Assembly (NCBI GenBank): GCA_963661325.1
Contig: CAVLBP010000070.1
Location: 1 to 12,336, forward strand
DNA from: Pararoseburia sp963661325
Lineage (GTDB): Bacteria > Bacillota > Clostridia > Lachnospirales > Lachnospiraceae
DNA: 12,336 bases
Reading direction: 5' to 3'
Shown here piece after piece: positions 1 through 6,622 of this stretch. Each line of letters starts with the position of its first letter. Within the stretch, counting starts at the first letter, position 1. The notes beneath the pieces were generated by a model. The model was not told the DNA's origin. It saw nothing but the letters and a program-made list of their open reading frames with translations, and searched no databases. Both the position numbers and the translations under genes were made by a program.

Positions 1-182
1 GCTACGATATTGCCCGGTGTTCTACCCAACATCAGACGTGCTTCTTCGCCGATCGCCTTGATCTTGTTGGTATCTCTATCGAAAGCCACAACGGACGGCT
101 CCTTTAATACAACACCTTTTCCTCTAACGTAAACCAGGATGCTGGCTGTACCCAAATCAATTCCGATATCACTTGAAACCAT
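1..182 (-). CDS. mreB: MreB/Mbl-type rod-shape actin homologue, N-terminal part (cut by window edge)
   Basis: The first 60 residues are visible; the rest lies beyond the left edge. They read as the start of a bacterial actin: the phosphate-1 loop DIGIDLGTAS (residues 5-14) that binds ATP, then a beta strand ILVYVRGKG, EPSVVAF, and a segment ending GRTPGNIVA typical of MreB, Mbl and MreBH. These proteins form membrane-bound filaments that guide the elongation machinery of the cell wall. The start is set by a good Shine-Dalgarno AAAGGAG (190-196) seven bases upstream. The gene lies downstream of uvrA on the same strand, but a terminator (464-489) and its own promoter (257-284) make it a separate unit. 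MreB, Mbl and MreBH cannot be told apart from this fragment, so the symbol is family-level. Confidence 0.9.
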   Translation of the reverse strand, partial: MVSSDIGIDLGTASILVYVRGKGVVLKEPSVVAFDRDTNKIKAIGEEARLMLGRTPGNIV

Positions 183-256
183 ACTGTTTCTCCTTTCAGT
201 TTGTATATAAAACGTGAACCTAATCCACCTAATGATAGTTTTGCATTCTAATTTCA

Positions 257-284
257 ATTATATACAAATGTTACCATTTTTCAA
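257..284 (-). promoter_or_regulatory. Probable sigma-A promoter for the mreB-type gene
   Basis: On the minus strand, TTGAAA (279-284) and TATAAT (257-262) are separated by 16 bases, close to the vegetative consensus. The implied start of transcription is near 250, giving a leader of about 68 bases before the ATG at 182. A short dyad AAATG-N4-CATTT (266-279) fills the spacer and could be an operator, although such dyads also arise by chance in AT-rich DNA. Confidence 0.55.
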
Positions 285-425
285 TGAATTTTTTCTGAAG
301 ATAACCTTAAAGAAATCTTTATGTTTATTTTTAATTTTTTATTCTTTTTTCACACAATGGACACATTTCTTGGATATTATAATAACCGTACTAGCAAATA
401 GTGCTAATATATTTTTCATAACTCA

Positions 426-450
426 GCTCCGGAGGCTTTGCTTCCGGAGC
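426..450. repeat. GC-rich imperfect palindrome without a U-tract
   Basis: GCTCCGGAGG (426-435) pairs with CTTCCGGAGC (441-450) with one G-U pair and a five-base loop. It stands out in AT-rich surroundings. Neither strand has a run of T directly after it, so it is not a standard intrinsic terminator. It sits between the uvrA terminator and the mreB-type promoter. It could be a back-up terminator, a 3'-end stabiliser for uvrA read-through transcripts, or a protein-binding dyad. ACTC occurs directly on both sides, which may be chance. Confidence 0.5.
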
Positions 451-463
451 ACTCCCCAAAAAT

Positions 464-489
464 AAAGGAATCGCTTTTGCGATTCCTTT
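464..489 (-). terminator. Intrinsic terminator of uvrA
   Basis: AAAGGAATCGC (464-474) pairs perfectly with GCGATTCCTTT (479-489) around a four-base loop. Read on the minus strand it begins 11 bases after the uvrA stop and is followed by ATTTTT. The plus strand also has a T-rich tail, so it could act in both directions, though no plus-strand gene ends here. Confidence 0.88.
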
Positions 490-499
490 TTCTTTTCCC

Positions 500-3346
500 T
501 TATGAATGTTTCTTGTCCGCTTCCAGATAGCGTTTTACATATTGTCCCGTATATGAAGTCGGATGCTTTGCCACCTCCTCCGGTGTGCCACAGGCTACAA
601 CCCTACCTCCGCGGTCTCCGCCATCCGGTCCCATATCAATAATATAATCTGCCGTCTTGATCACATCCAGATTGTGCTCGATAACGACCACCGTGTTGCC
701 ACCCTCGGATAACTTTCGCAGGATGGTGACGAGTTTGTTGACGTCATCAAAATGAAGTCCCGTGGTCGGCTCATCCAGTACATAGATGGTACGTCCTGTA
801 CTCCTGCGGCTGAGTTCGGTCGCCAGTTTGATACGCTGCGCCTCTCCACCGGAAAGCGTTGTGGACGGCTGGCCCAATTTGACATAGGATAAGCCTACAT
901 CATAAAGGGTCTGGATCTTACGATGGATAGACGGCACATGTTCAAAGAAGTGTAAGGCTTCTTCTACCGTCATATCCAAAACATCATAGATAGACTTGCC
1001 CTTGTACTTAACCTCCAGGGTTTCGCGATTGTAGCGCTTACCCCCGCATACCTCGCACGGCACATAGACATCCGGCAGGAAATGCATTTCGATCTTGATG
1101 ATACCGTCTCCGGAACATGCCTCACAGCGTCCGCCCTTGACATTGAAACTGAAACGTCCCTTGCTGTAACCGCGTGCCTTGGCATCTGCCGTCGCCGCAA
1201 AGAGGTCGCGGATCATATCAAACACACCGGTATAGGTCGCCGGATTGGATCGCGGTGTCCGTCCGATCGGCGACTGATCAATATCAATGATCTTATCCAA
1301 CTGGTCGATTCCCTCAATATCATCATGCTTGCCCGGCACCTTGTGGGCGCGGTTCAGTTCTTTTGCCAGCCGCTTGTATAGGATCTCATTGGTAAGCGAA
1401 CTCTTTCCCGAACCGGACACACCGGTGATACAGGTCATCACGCCCAGCGGTATCTGCACATCAATATTCTTTAGGTTGTTCTCTTTTGCCCCACGGATGG
1501 TCAGATAGCCTGTCGGCTGCCGCCTTTCCTTTGGCACCGGAATGGTCTTTTTTCCACTCAGATATGCCCCGGTGATCGAATTCGGATTTGCCATAACTTC
1601 CTCCGGCGTACCGATGGCTACGACCTCTCCGCCATGTTTGCCTGCCCCCGGTCCGATATCCACCAGACAATCTGCCGCCAGCATGGTATCCTCGTCATGT
1701 TCGACCACGATCAGGGTATTGCCCAGGTCACGCAGACCTTTTAAGGATGCCAGAAGTTTGTCATTATCCTTTTGGTGAAGGCCGATACTCGGTTCGTCCA
1801 AGATATAGGCGACGCCCACCAGACCGGAACCGATCTGGGTCGCTAGGCGGATACGCTGTGCCTCTCCACCGGAAAGGGTACCGGTCGCTCTGGATAAGGA
1901 TAGATAGTCCAATCCCACGTCCACCAGAAAGCCAACGCGTCCCCGGATCTCCTTTAAGATCTGGTGTCCGATCTTTTCCTGCTGGTCGCTCAACTGCATA
2001 TCCTGTAAGAACACCTGCAAGTCGCGGATCGGCAGTTCCGTCATCTCAAAAATATTCTTGTCTGCTACGGTGACCGCCAGAGAGGACTTTTTCAGACGCT
2101 GTCCCTTACACAGCGGGCACTTACAGATATACATGAATTCCTCGTATTCCTTTTTCATGGTCTCGGAATGTGTCTCACGATAACGGCGGTTCACATTGGC
2201 GATCAGTCCTTCAAAACAGATGTCATAAACACCCTCTCCACGCTGTCCCTTATAATGTACCGGTACCGTACGGTCAAATCCATAGATAAACTGATGACGT
2301 ATCTCCTCCGGCAGGTCTTTGTAAGGGGTATCCAGAGAAAAACCGTATTCTTTTGCCAAAGCGACCAGGATCGCATGGGTAAAACTCTTTTTGTCGGATG
2401 CCGACTGCCATCCCATGACCGTGACACAGCCCTCATTAAAACTCAGACGCTTGTCCGGGATCATCAGATCCTCATCAAATTCCATCTTAAAGCCCAGTCC
2501 GAAACATTCCGGGCAGGCTCCAAAGGGATTGTTGAAAGAGAAACTACGAGGTTCTACCTCATCTACACTGATTCCACAGTCCGGGCAGGCAAAACCTTCG
2601 GACATCATAAAGTTCTCACCATCGATGACATCCACTTCGACCAAGCCAGAGGTCAGGTGCAGGATATTTTCGATCGAATCGGTCAGGCGCTTCTCAATCC
2701 CCTCCTTGACCACCAGACGATCGACTACGATCTGGATATTGTGCTTGATGTTCTTTTCCAGAACAATATCTTCCGACAGATCATATAAATTGCCATCCGC
2801 GATCACACGCACATAACCGCTCTTTTTCGCCTTGGCAAAGAGTTTTTCATGGGTTCCTTTTCGCCCGCGCACAACCGGCGCCAGCAACTGGATCTTGGTA
2901 CGTTCAGGCAAAGCCATGATGCGGTCGACCATCTGATCGACGGTCTGCTTTCGGATCTCCCGTCCACACTTTGGACAATGCGGAGTACCGATACGCGCAT
3001 AGAGCAGACGAAAATAATCATAGATTTCCGTAACCGTCCCTACCGTGGAACGTGGGTTGTGGTTGGTCGATTTCTGGTCTATGGAGATCGCCGGCGGCAA
3101 CCCCTCGATCTTTTCCACGTCCGGCTTCTCCATCTGTCCCAAAAACTGTCTGGAATAGGAAGACAAAGACTCCATATAGCGCCTCTGTCCCTCTGCAAAA
3201 ATGGTATCAAAAGCCAGTGACGACTTTCCCGAACCACTGAGTCCGGTCAATACCGTAAAGGAATCTCTCGGAATATCCAGACTGATATTTTTGAGATTGT
3301 GCACGTTGGCTCCTCTGATCTTGATGTATTTTCTTGTATCCTTCAT
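500..3346 (-). CDS. uvrA: UvrA, excinuclease ABC subunit A
   Basis: UvrA is the damage-sensing ATPase of nucleotide excision repair; its dimer scans DNA and loads UvrB at lesions. All family landmarks are present in 948 residues (E. coli 940). Walker A of the first ATPase is GLSGSGKS (35-42), with signature LSGGEAQRIRLA (491-502) and Walker B YILDEPS (514-520). Walker A of the second is GVSGSGKS (642-649), with signature LSGGEAQRIKLA (831-842) and Walker B YVLDEPT (855-861). Cysteine pairs C254/C257 with C278/C281, and C741/C744 with C764/C767, form zinc modules; C124/C127 and C410/C413 look like another. The start is supported by GAGG nine bases upstream. It is the second gene of an operon, 42 bases after uvrB. 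Nothing is truncated or missing. SOS induction through the shared operon is likely but inferred. Confidence 0.98.
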   Translation of the reverse strand: MKDTRKYIKIRGANVHNLKNISLDIPRDSFTVLTGLSGSGKSSLAFDTIFAEGQRRYMESLSSYSRQFLGQMEKPDVEKIEGLPPAISIDQKSTNHNPRSTVGTVTEIYDYFRLLYARIGTPHCPKCGREIRKQTVDQMVDRIMALPERTKIQLLAPVVRGRKGTHEKLFAKAKKSGYVRVIADGNLYDLSEDIVLEKNIKHNIQIVVDRLVVKEGIEKRLTDSIENILHLTSGLVEVDVIDGENFMMSEGFACPDCGISVDEVEPRSFSFNNPFGACPECFGLGFKMEFDEDLMIPDKRLSFNEGCVTVMGWQSASDKKSFTHAILVALAKEYGFSLDTPYKDLPEEIRHQFIYGFDRTVPVHYKGQRGEGVYDICFEGLIANVNRRYRETHSETMKKEYEEFMYICKCPLCKGQRLKKSSLAVTVADKNIFEMTELPIRDLQVFLQDMQLSDQQEKIGHQILKEIRGRVGFLVDVGLDYLSLSRATGTLSGGEAQRIRLATQIGSGLVGVAYILDEPSIGLHQKDNDKLLASLKGLRDLGNTLIVVEHDEDTMLAADCLVDIGPGAGKHGGEVVAIGTPEEVMANPNSITGAYLSGKKTIPVPKERRQPTGYLTIRGAKENNLKNIDVQIPLGVMTCITGVSGSGKSSLTNEILYKRLAKELNRAHKVPGKHDDIEGIDQLDKIIDIDQSPIGRTPRSNPATYTGVFDMIRDLFAATADAKARGYSKGRFSFNVKGGRCEACSGDGIIKIEMHFLPDVYVPCEVCGGKRYNRETLEVKYKGKSIYDVLDMTVEEALHFFEHVPSIHRKIQTLYDVGLSYVKLGQPSTTLSGGEAQRIKLATELSRRSTGRTIYVLDEPTTGLHFDDVNKLVTILRKLSEGGNTVVVIEHNLDVIKTADYIIDMGPDGGDRGGRVVACGTPEEVAKHPTSYTGQYVKRYLEADKKHS

Positions 3347-3354
3347 TATCCTAA

Positions 3355-3376
3355 ACCTCTATCTTATCTCTATCTT
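3355..3376 (-). repeat. 11-base tandem repeat carrying the uvrA ribosome binding site
   Basis: On the minus strand AAGATAGAGAT is followed at once by AAGATAGAGGT, a tandem duplication with one difference. The second copy supplies the GAGG that serves as Shine-Dalgarno for uvrA; the first copy has GAGA. It occupies much of the 42-base uvrB-uvrA gap. Confidence 0.6.
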
Positions 3377-3388
3377 AATATGGGATCA

Positions 3389-5371
3389 CTACATATCCTG
3401 CAGCATATTTTTCAGTTCGATCAGGCGATCGCGATATTCCGCTGCCGCCTCAAAGTTAAGTTCTGCCGCAGCCTTTTCCATCTTCTTTTTGATCTGACCG
3501 ATATGTTTTTCCAGTTCTTCGCGATCCATCTCTTCCGCATCACGTTCAAACTGTATCTCTTCCTTAGCAACCTCTTTGGAAATGCTGATCAGATCGCGCA
3601 CCGATTTCTGTATGGTCTGCGGTGTAATGCCGTGTTCCTCATTGTAAGCCTGCTGGATCTGCCTACGTCTGGCTGTCTCATCCAGTGCCAGCCGCATGGA
3701 ATCCGTGATCTTATCCGCATACATGATAACGTGACCGGACGAATTTCGCGCGGCGCGGCCAATGGTCTGGATCAGGGATCGCTCGGAACGCAGGAAACCT
3801 TCCTTGTCCGCATCCAAGATTGCCACAAGTGTGATCTCCGGGATATCCAGTCCCTCACGGAGCAGATTAATGCCGACCAGGACATCAAAGACATCCAGAC
3901 GCAGGTCTCGTATGATCTCTGCACGCTCCATGGTATCAATATCCGAATGCATATATTTGACGCGGATGCCGAGTTCTGCCATATAATCGGTCAGGTCCTC
4001 CGCCATACGCTTGGTCAGTGTGGTGATCAGCACCTTATTATGCTGTGCTGTCTCCTTGCGGATCTCTCCGATCAGGTCATCGATCTGTCCCTCGATCGGA
4101 CGCACCTCTACCTCCGGATCCAAAAGACCGGTCGGGCGGATGACCTGTTCCGCACGCAGCATCTCGTGCTCTTCCTCATACTCTGCCGGTGTCGCCGACA
4201 CAAAGAGGATCTGATCGATCTTGGACTCAAACTCCGAAAAATTCAGAGGGCGGTTGTCCAGCGCCGACGGCAGGCGGAAACCATAATCTACCAGAGTCGT
4301 CTTTCGCGCCCGGTCTCCGGCATACATACCACGCACCTGTGGCAGGGTGATATGGGACTCATCCACAATAATAAGGAAATCGTCCTTAAAATAATCCAAA
4401 AGACACTGTGGCGGTTCTCCCGGCTTTTGATTGGTCAGATGGCGGGAATAATTCTCAATCCCGCTGCAAAATCCTGTCTCACGCAGCATCTCCACATCAA
4501 AGTTGGTACGCTCCGCAATACGCTGCGCCTCGATCAGTTTGTCCTCGCCCTTAAAAAAGCGCACGCGCTCCTCTAATTCTTCCTCGATCTCTACACAGGC
4601 TTTGTTGATCTTGTCCTGCGGAACGACATAATGGGATGCAGGGAAAATAGCGACATGATTCATCTCACACCGTACTTCCATCGTAAGGGCATCCAATTCC
4701 GTGATACGATCAATCTCATCCCCGAAAAACTCCACACGATAGGCATAATCCGAGGTATCCGCCGGAATAATCTCAAGCACATCTCCGCGCACCCGAAAAG
4801 TACCACGGGTAAAATCCATATCGTTGCGCATATACTGCATATCCACCAGTTGCCGGATCACCTTGTCCCGATCCTTCTCGTCCCCCGGGCGCAGAGAGAC
4901 CATCATATTCTGATAGTCATCCGGACTACCAATACCATAAATGCAGGATACCGAGGATATGATGATGACATCGCGCCGCTCTGTCAGGGCTGCCGTAGCC
5001 GACAGACGCAGTTTGTCGATCTCATCGTTGATGGAAGAATCCTTGGCAATATAGGTATCGGTCGAAGGCACATATGCCTCCGGCTGATAATAATCATAAT
5101 AGGATACAAAATACTCCACCGCATTCTTGGGGAAAAATTCTTTGAACTCTCCATATAACTGCGTTGCCAGAGTCTTGTTATGTGCAATGATCAAGGTCGG
5201 TTTATTCAATTCCTGTATGACATTCGCCATGGTAAAGGTCTTGCCCGATCCGGTCACACCAAGCAGGGTCTGGCACTGATTGCCCTCGCGAAAGCCTGCG
5301 ACCAGTTCTGCGATCGCCTGCGGCTGATCTCCGGTCGGTTCAAATTGGGAATGTAGTTCAAAATGGTTCAT
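3389..5371 (-). CDS. uvrB: UvrB, excinuclease ABC subunit B
   Basis: UvrB is the helicase-like factor that verifies DNA damage after UvrA loading and recruits UvrC for incision. Numbering from the longest possible start (ATG at 5380): Walker A GVTGSGKT (41-48), the beta-hairpin region around YDYYQPEAYVP (95-105) that inserts between DNA strands, a DEAD-type motif DESH (340-343), SATP (395-398), the helicase motif QTIGRAARN (538-546), and a C-terminal UVR domain (about 620-660) for contact with UvrA/UvrC. I place the start at the fourth codon (ATG 5369-5371, 660 residues). AGGAG at 5382-5386 lies 10 bases before it but only 1 base before the upstream ATG, and the shorter N-terminus (MNHFELHSQF) matches Bacillus UvrB better. 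It is the first gene of uvrB-uvrA. Upstream is a candidate LexA box. Confidence 0.98.
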   Translation of the reverse strand: MNHFELHSQFEPTGDQPQAIAELVAGFREGNQCQTLLGVTGSGKTFTMANVIQELNKPTLIIAHNKTLATQLYGEFKEFFPKNAVEYFVSYYDYYQPEAYVPSTDTYIAKDSSINDEIDKLRLSATAALTERRDVIIISSVSCIYGIGSPDDYQNMMVSLRPGDEKDRDKVIRQLVDMQYMRNDMDFTRGTFRVRGDVLEIIPADTSDYAYRVEFFGDEIDRITELDALTMEVRCEMNHVAIFPASHYVVPQDKINKACVEIEEELEERVRFFKGEDKLIEAQRIAERTNFDVEMLRETGFCSGIENYSRHLTNQKPGEPPQCLLDYFKDDFLIIVDESHITLPQVRGMYAGDRARKTTLVDYGFRLPSALDNRPLNFSEFESKIDQILFVSATPAEYEEEHEMLRAEQVIRPTGLLDPEVEVRPIEGQIDDLIGEIRKETAQHNKVLITTLTKRMAEDLTDYMAELGIRVKYMHSDIDTMERAEIIRDLRLDVFDVLVGINLLREGLDIPEITLVAILDADKEGFLRSERSLIQTIGRAARNSSGHVIMYADKITDSMRLALDETARRRQIQQAYNEEHGITPQTIQKSVRDLISISKEVAKEEIQFERDAEEMDREELEKHIGQIKKKMEKAAAELNFEAAAEYRDRLIELKNMLQDM

Positions 5372-5381
5372 ATCCTTCATA

Positions 5382-5386
5382 CTCCT
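5382..5386 (-). promoter_or_regulatory. Shine-Dalgarno that decides the uvrB start
   Basis: AGGAG on the minus strand is 10 bases from the ATG at 5371 and 1 base from the ATG at 5380. The latter spacing is too short for initiation, which favours the shorter protein. Confidence 0.6.
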
Positions 5387-5452
5387 GACGATCTAGTTTG
5401 CACACATTCTTCCTATAATATAACATCAAGCCTGGCAAAAGTACAGAAAAAT

Positions 5453-5466
5453 CGAATGTTTGTTCT
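5453..5466. promoter_or_regulatory. Candidate LexA (SOS) box between uvrB and the yitT-like gene
   Basis: Read on the minus strand the site is AGAACAAACATTCG, which contains GAAC-N4-ATTC, one base from the Gram-positive LexA core GAAC-N4-GTTC. It lies upstream of uvrB, a regular SOS gene in Firmicutes, and just before the likely -35 of the divergent yitT-like gene. The uvrB promoter is not clean: an AT-rich TATATTATA (5414-5422) could hold the -10, with TTGCCA (5433-5438) at a short 15-base spacing from TATAGG. A longer imperfect dyad, CAAAAGTACA (5436-5445) against TGTACACTTTTG (5480-5491), brackets the box. Confidence 0.5.
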
Positions 5467-5470
5467 GCTA

Positions 5471-5500
5471 TTGTTATTTTGTACACTTTTGTCATATAAT
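5471..5500 (+). promoter_or_regulatory. Probable promoter of the yitT-like gene
   Basis: TTGTTA (5471-5476) and TATAAT (5495-5500) are separated by 18 bases, with the start codon 58 bases past the -10. The candidate LexA box ends five bases before the -35, so uvrB and this gene could share control. Confidence 0.5.
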
Positions 5501-5558
5501 AGCAAACGTGTGGGAAACCATAGCATTTTTTCACATATAGTAAAGAAAGGGACGTAAC

Positions 5559-6446
5559 ATGAATAGGAAATCTAAAGAATTGCTTCGATTACTCATGATC
5601 CTGATAGGAAATATCTTGGACGCAGCCGGATTTGTTTTATTTGTATCCGGTTCCGGCCTGATCACCGGCGGTACTTCCGGTATCGGATTGTTTTTGAGCC
5701 GGCAGACCGGTATACCGACTTCTGCCTATGTTTTTATCATCAATGCGCTCATGCTGGTTGTTGGTCTGTTTTTCTTAGGAAAACGCTTTGCACTCTCAAC
5801 GATCCTGAGCACCTTCTGCTATCCACTGGCAATGGCGATCATGGAACATGCGCTGCACGGGCATGCAGTTACCAACGACATCTTCTTATGTACCGTCATG
5901 GGCGGTATCCTGATCGGTGCCGGAGTCGGTCTTGTCCTGCGTGCCGGTGCATCTTCCGGAGGTATGGATATTCCATCTCTTTTAATGAACAAATACCTGC
6001 GCATTCCGCTTTCGGCGGCTGTCTACATTGTCGATGTCATCATCCTCGCCTTGCAGGCTTTGCAGACCCCGGGCGACAATGTACTCTACGGCGTTGTCTT
6101 GGTTATCGTATATTCGATCATCATTGACAAGATCAGTCTGATCGGAAAGAACCGTGTGGAAGTTCAGATCGTTTCCGACAAGAGCGATGAGATCCGTCAG
6201 TTCATCTTACGGGATCTTGACCGTGGTGTTACCATGATGAAAGGCCGTTCCGGCTATCTGGGCAAAGATGTGGAAGTGGTCATGTCCGTTATCTCCAGCC
6301 GTCAGTTGAGCCGCGTTGAGCGCATCGTGCACCAGATGGACCCGACCGCCTTTATGGTCGTCAACCGTGTCAGTGCTGTTGTGGGCGAGGGCTTTACCTA
6401 CCCGCCAAAGCCGGACCCGGTCGTTGAGGAGACCAGTGCTCCGTAA
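5559..6446 (+). CDS. YitT family membrane protein (DUF161 plus DUF2179)
   Basis: This 295-residue protein has the two-part layout of the YitT family, whose biochemical function is not firmly established. Residues 1-190 hold about six hydrophobic segments (near 10-28, 54-73, 80-97, 109-128, 152-168, 174-190). They include the glycine-rich repeats GGTSGIG (37-43) and GASSGGMD (130-137), which look like an internal duplication typical of these proteins. After KISLIGKNRVEVQIV comes a cytoplasmic DUF2179 domain (about 200-280) with the usual DRGVT (221-225), GRSGYLGKD (229-237) and AFMVVNRV (264-271) motifs. A Shine-Dalgarno-like AAAGGGA lies about seven bases before the ATG. The gene stands alone, divergent from uvrB and convergent with secA, with a strong terminator after it. 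No role is predicted beyond an inner-membrane protein, possibly a transporter. Confidence 0.92.
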   Translation: MNRKSKELLRLLMILIGNILDAAGFVLFVSGSGLITGGTSGIGLFLSRQTGIPTSAYVFIINALMLVVGLFFLGKRFALSTILSTFCYPLAMAIMEHALHGHAVTNDIFLCTVMGGILIGAGVGLVLRAGASSGGMDIPSLLMNKYLRIPLSAAVYIVDVIILALQALQTPGDNVLYGVVLVIVYSIIIDKISLIGKNRVEVQIVSDKSDEIRQFILRDLDRGVTMMKGRSGYLGKDVEVVMSVISSRQLSRVERIVHQMDPTAFMVVNRVSAVVGEGFTYPPKPDPVVEETSAP

Positions 6447-6516
6447 ATCCCGATGCAAAAATTCCTGCATCTTTCGGATCATACGCATGCAAAATATCTT
6501 GGTTTATGTCAAAAAA

Positions 6517-6548
6517 GGAACTACATCCCGCAGCGGAAATGTAGTTCC
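6517..6548. terminator. Bidirectional terminator between the yitT-like gene and secA
   Basis: GGAACTACAT (6517-6526) pairs perfectly with ATGTAGTTCC (6539-6548), with a small CCG/CGG stem possible inside the loop. On the plus strand the tail is TCTTTTTTT; on the minus strand it is TTTTTT. It therefore serves both convergent genes, about 70 bases after the yitT-like stop and about 75 bases after the secA stop. Confidence 0.92.
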
Positions 6549-6622
6549 TCTTTTTTTGACTCAGATCGTCATTTTCTTCATTCATGGATTCCATGACTTG
6601 CAGGAAGCCCTGCATCCATATC

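Larger units (their letters stand above)
183..499. other. AT-rich intergenic region between uvrA and the mreB-type gene
   Basis: This 317-base stretch holds no convincing gene. Contents from right to left (minus-strand order): the uvrA terminator (464-489), a GC-rich palindrome (426-450), a very AT-rich tract with a possible second -10 element (TATAAT on the minus strand around 375-380, with no good -35), the promoter at 257-284, and the Shine-Dalgarno of the mreB-type gene at 190-196. The only open frame of any size (214-465, plus strand) has low-complexity, AT-driven composition and no ribosome binding site, and runs through the palindrome. Confidence 0.7.

Noticed and set aside
390..410. 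TTAGCACT-containing dyad considered as a CIRCE (HrcA) element
   Set aside because: CIRCE needs TTAGCACTC-N9-GAGTGCTAA; here the second arm is absent and only TAGCA-N5-TGCTA is present.
214..465. 83-residue plus-strand open frame in the AT-rich intergenic region
   Set aside because: It has no ribosome binding site and an AT-driven composition, it runs through the palindrome and into the uvrA terminator, and it lies over the promoter of the mreB-type gene.
2168..2788. 206-residue plus-strand open frame opposite uvrA
   Set aside because: It lies fully within the conserved uvrA gene, has no ribosome site and no recognisable protein features.
3299..4576. 425-residue plus-strand open frame opposite uvrB
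   Set aside because: It is antisense to a clear uvrB reading frame, shows no domain, and has a start inside uvrA; it is a shadow of codon bias.
6451..6472. GATGCA/TGCATC hairpin just after the yitT-like stop as a terminator
   Set aside because: The six-pair AT-containing stem has no T-run after it, and a far stronger terminator follows at 6517-6548.
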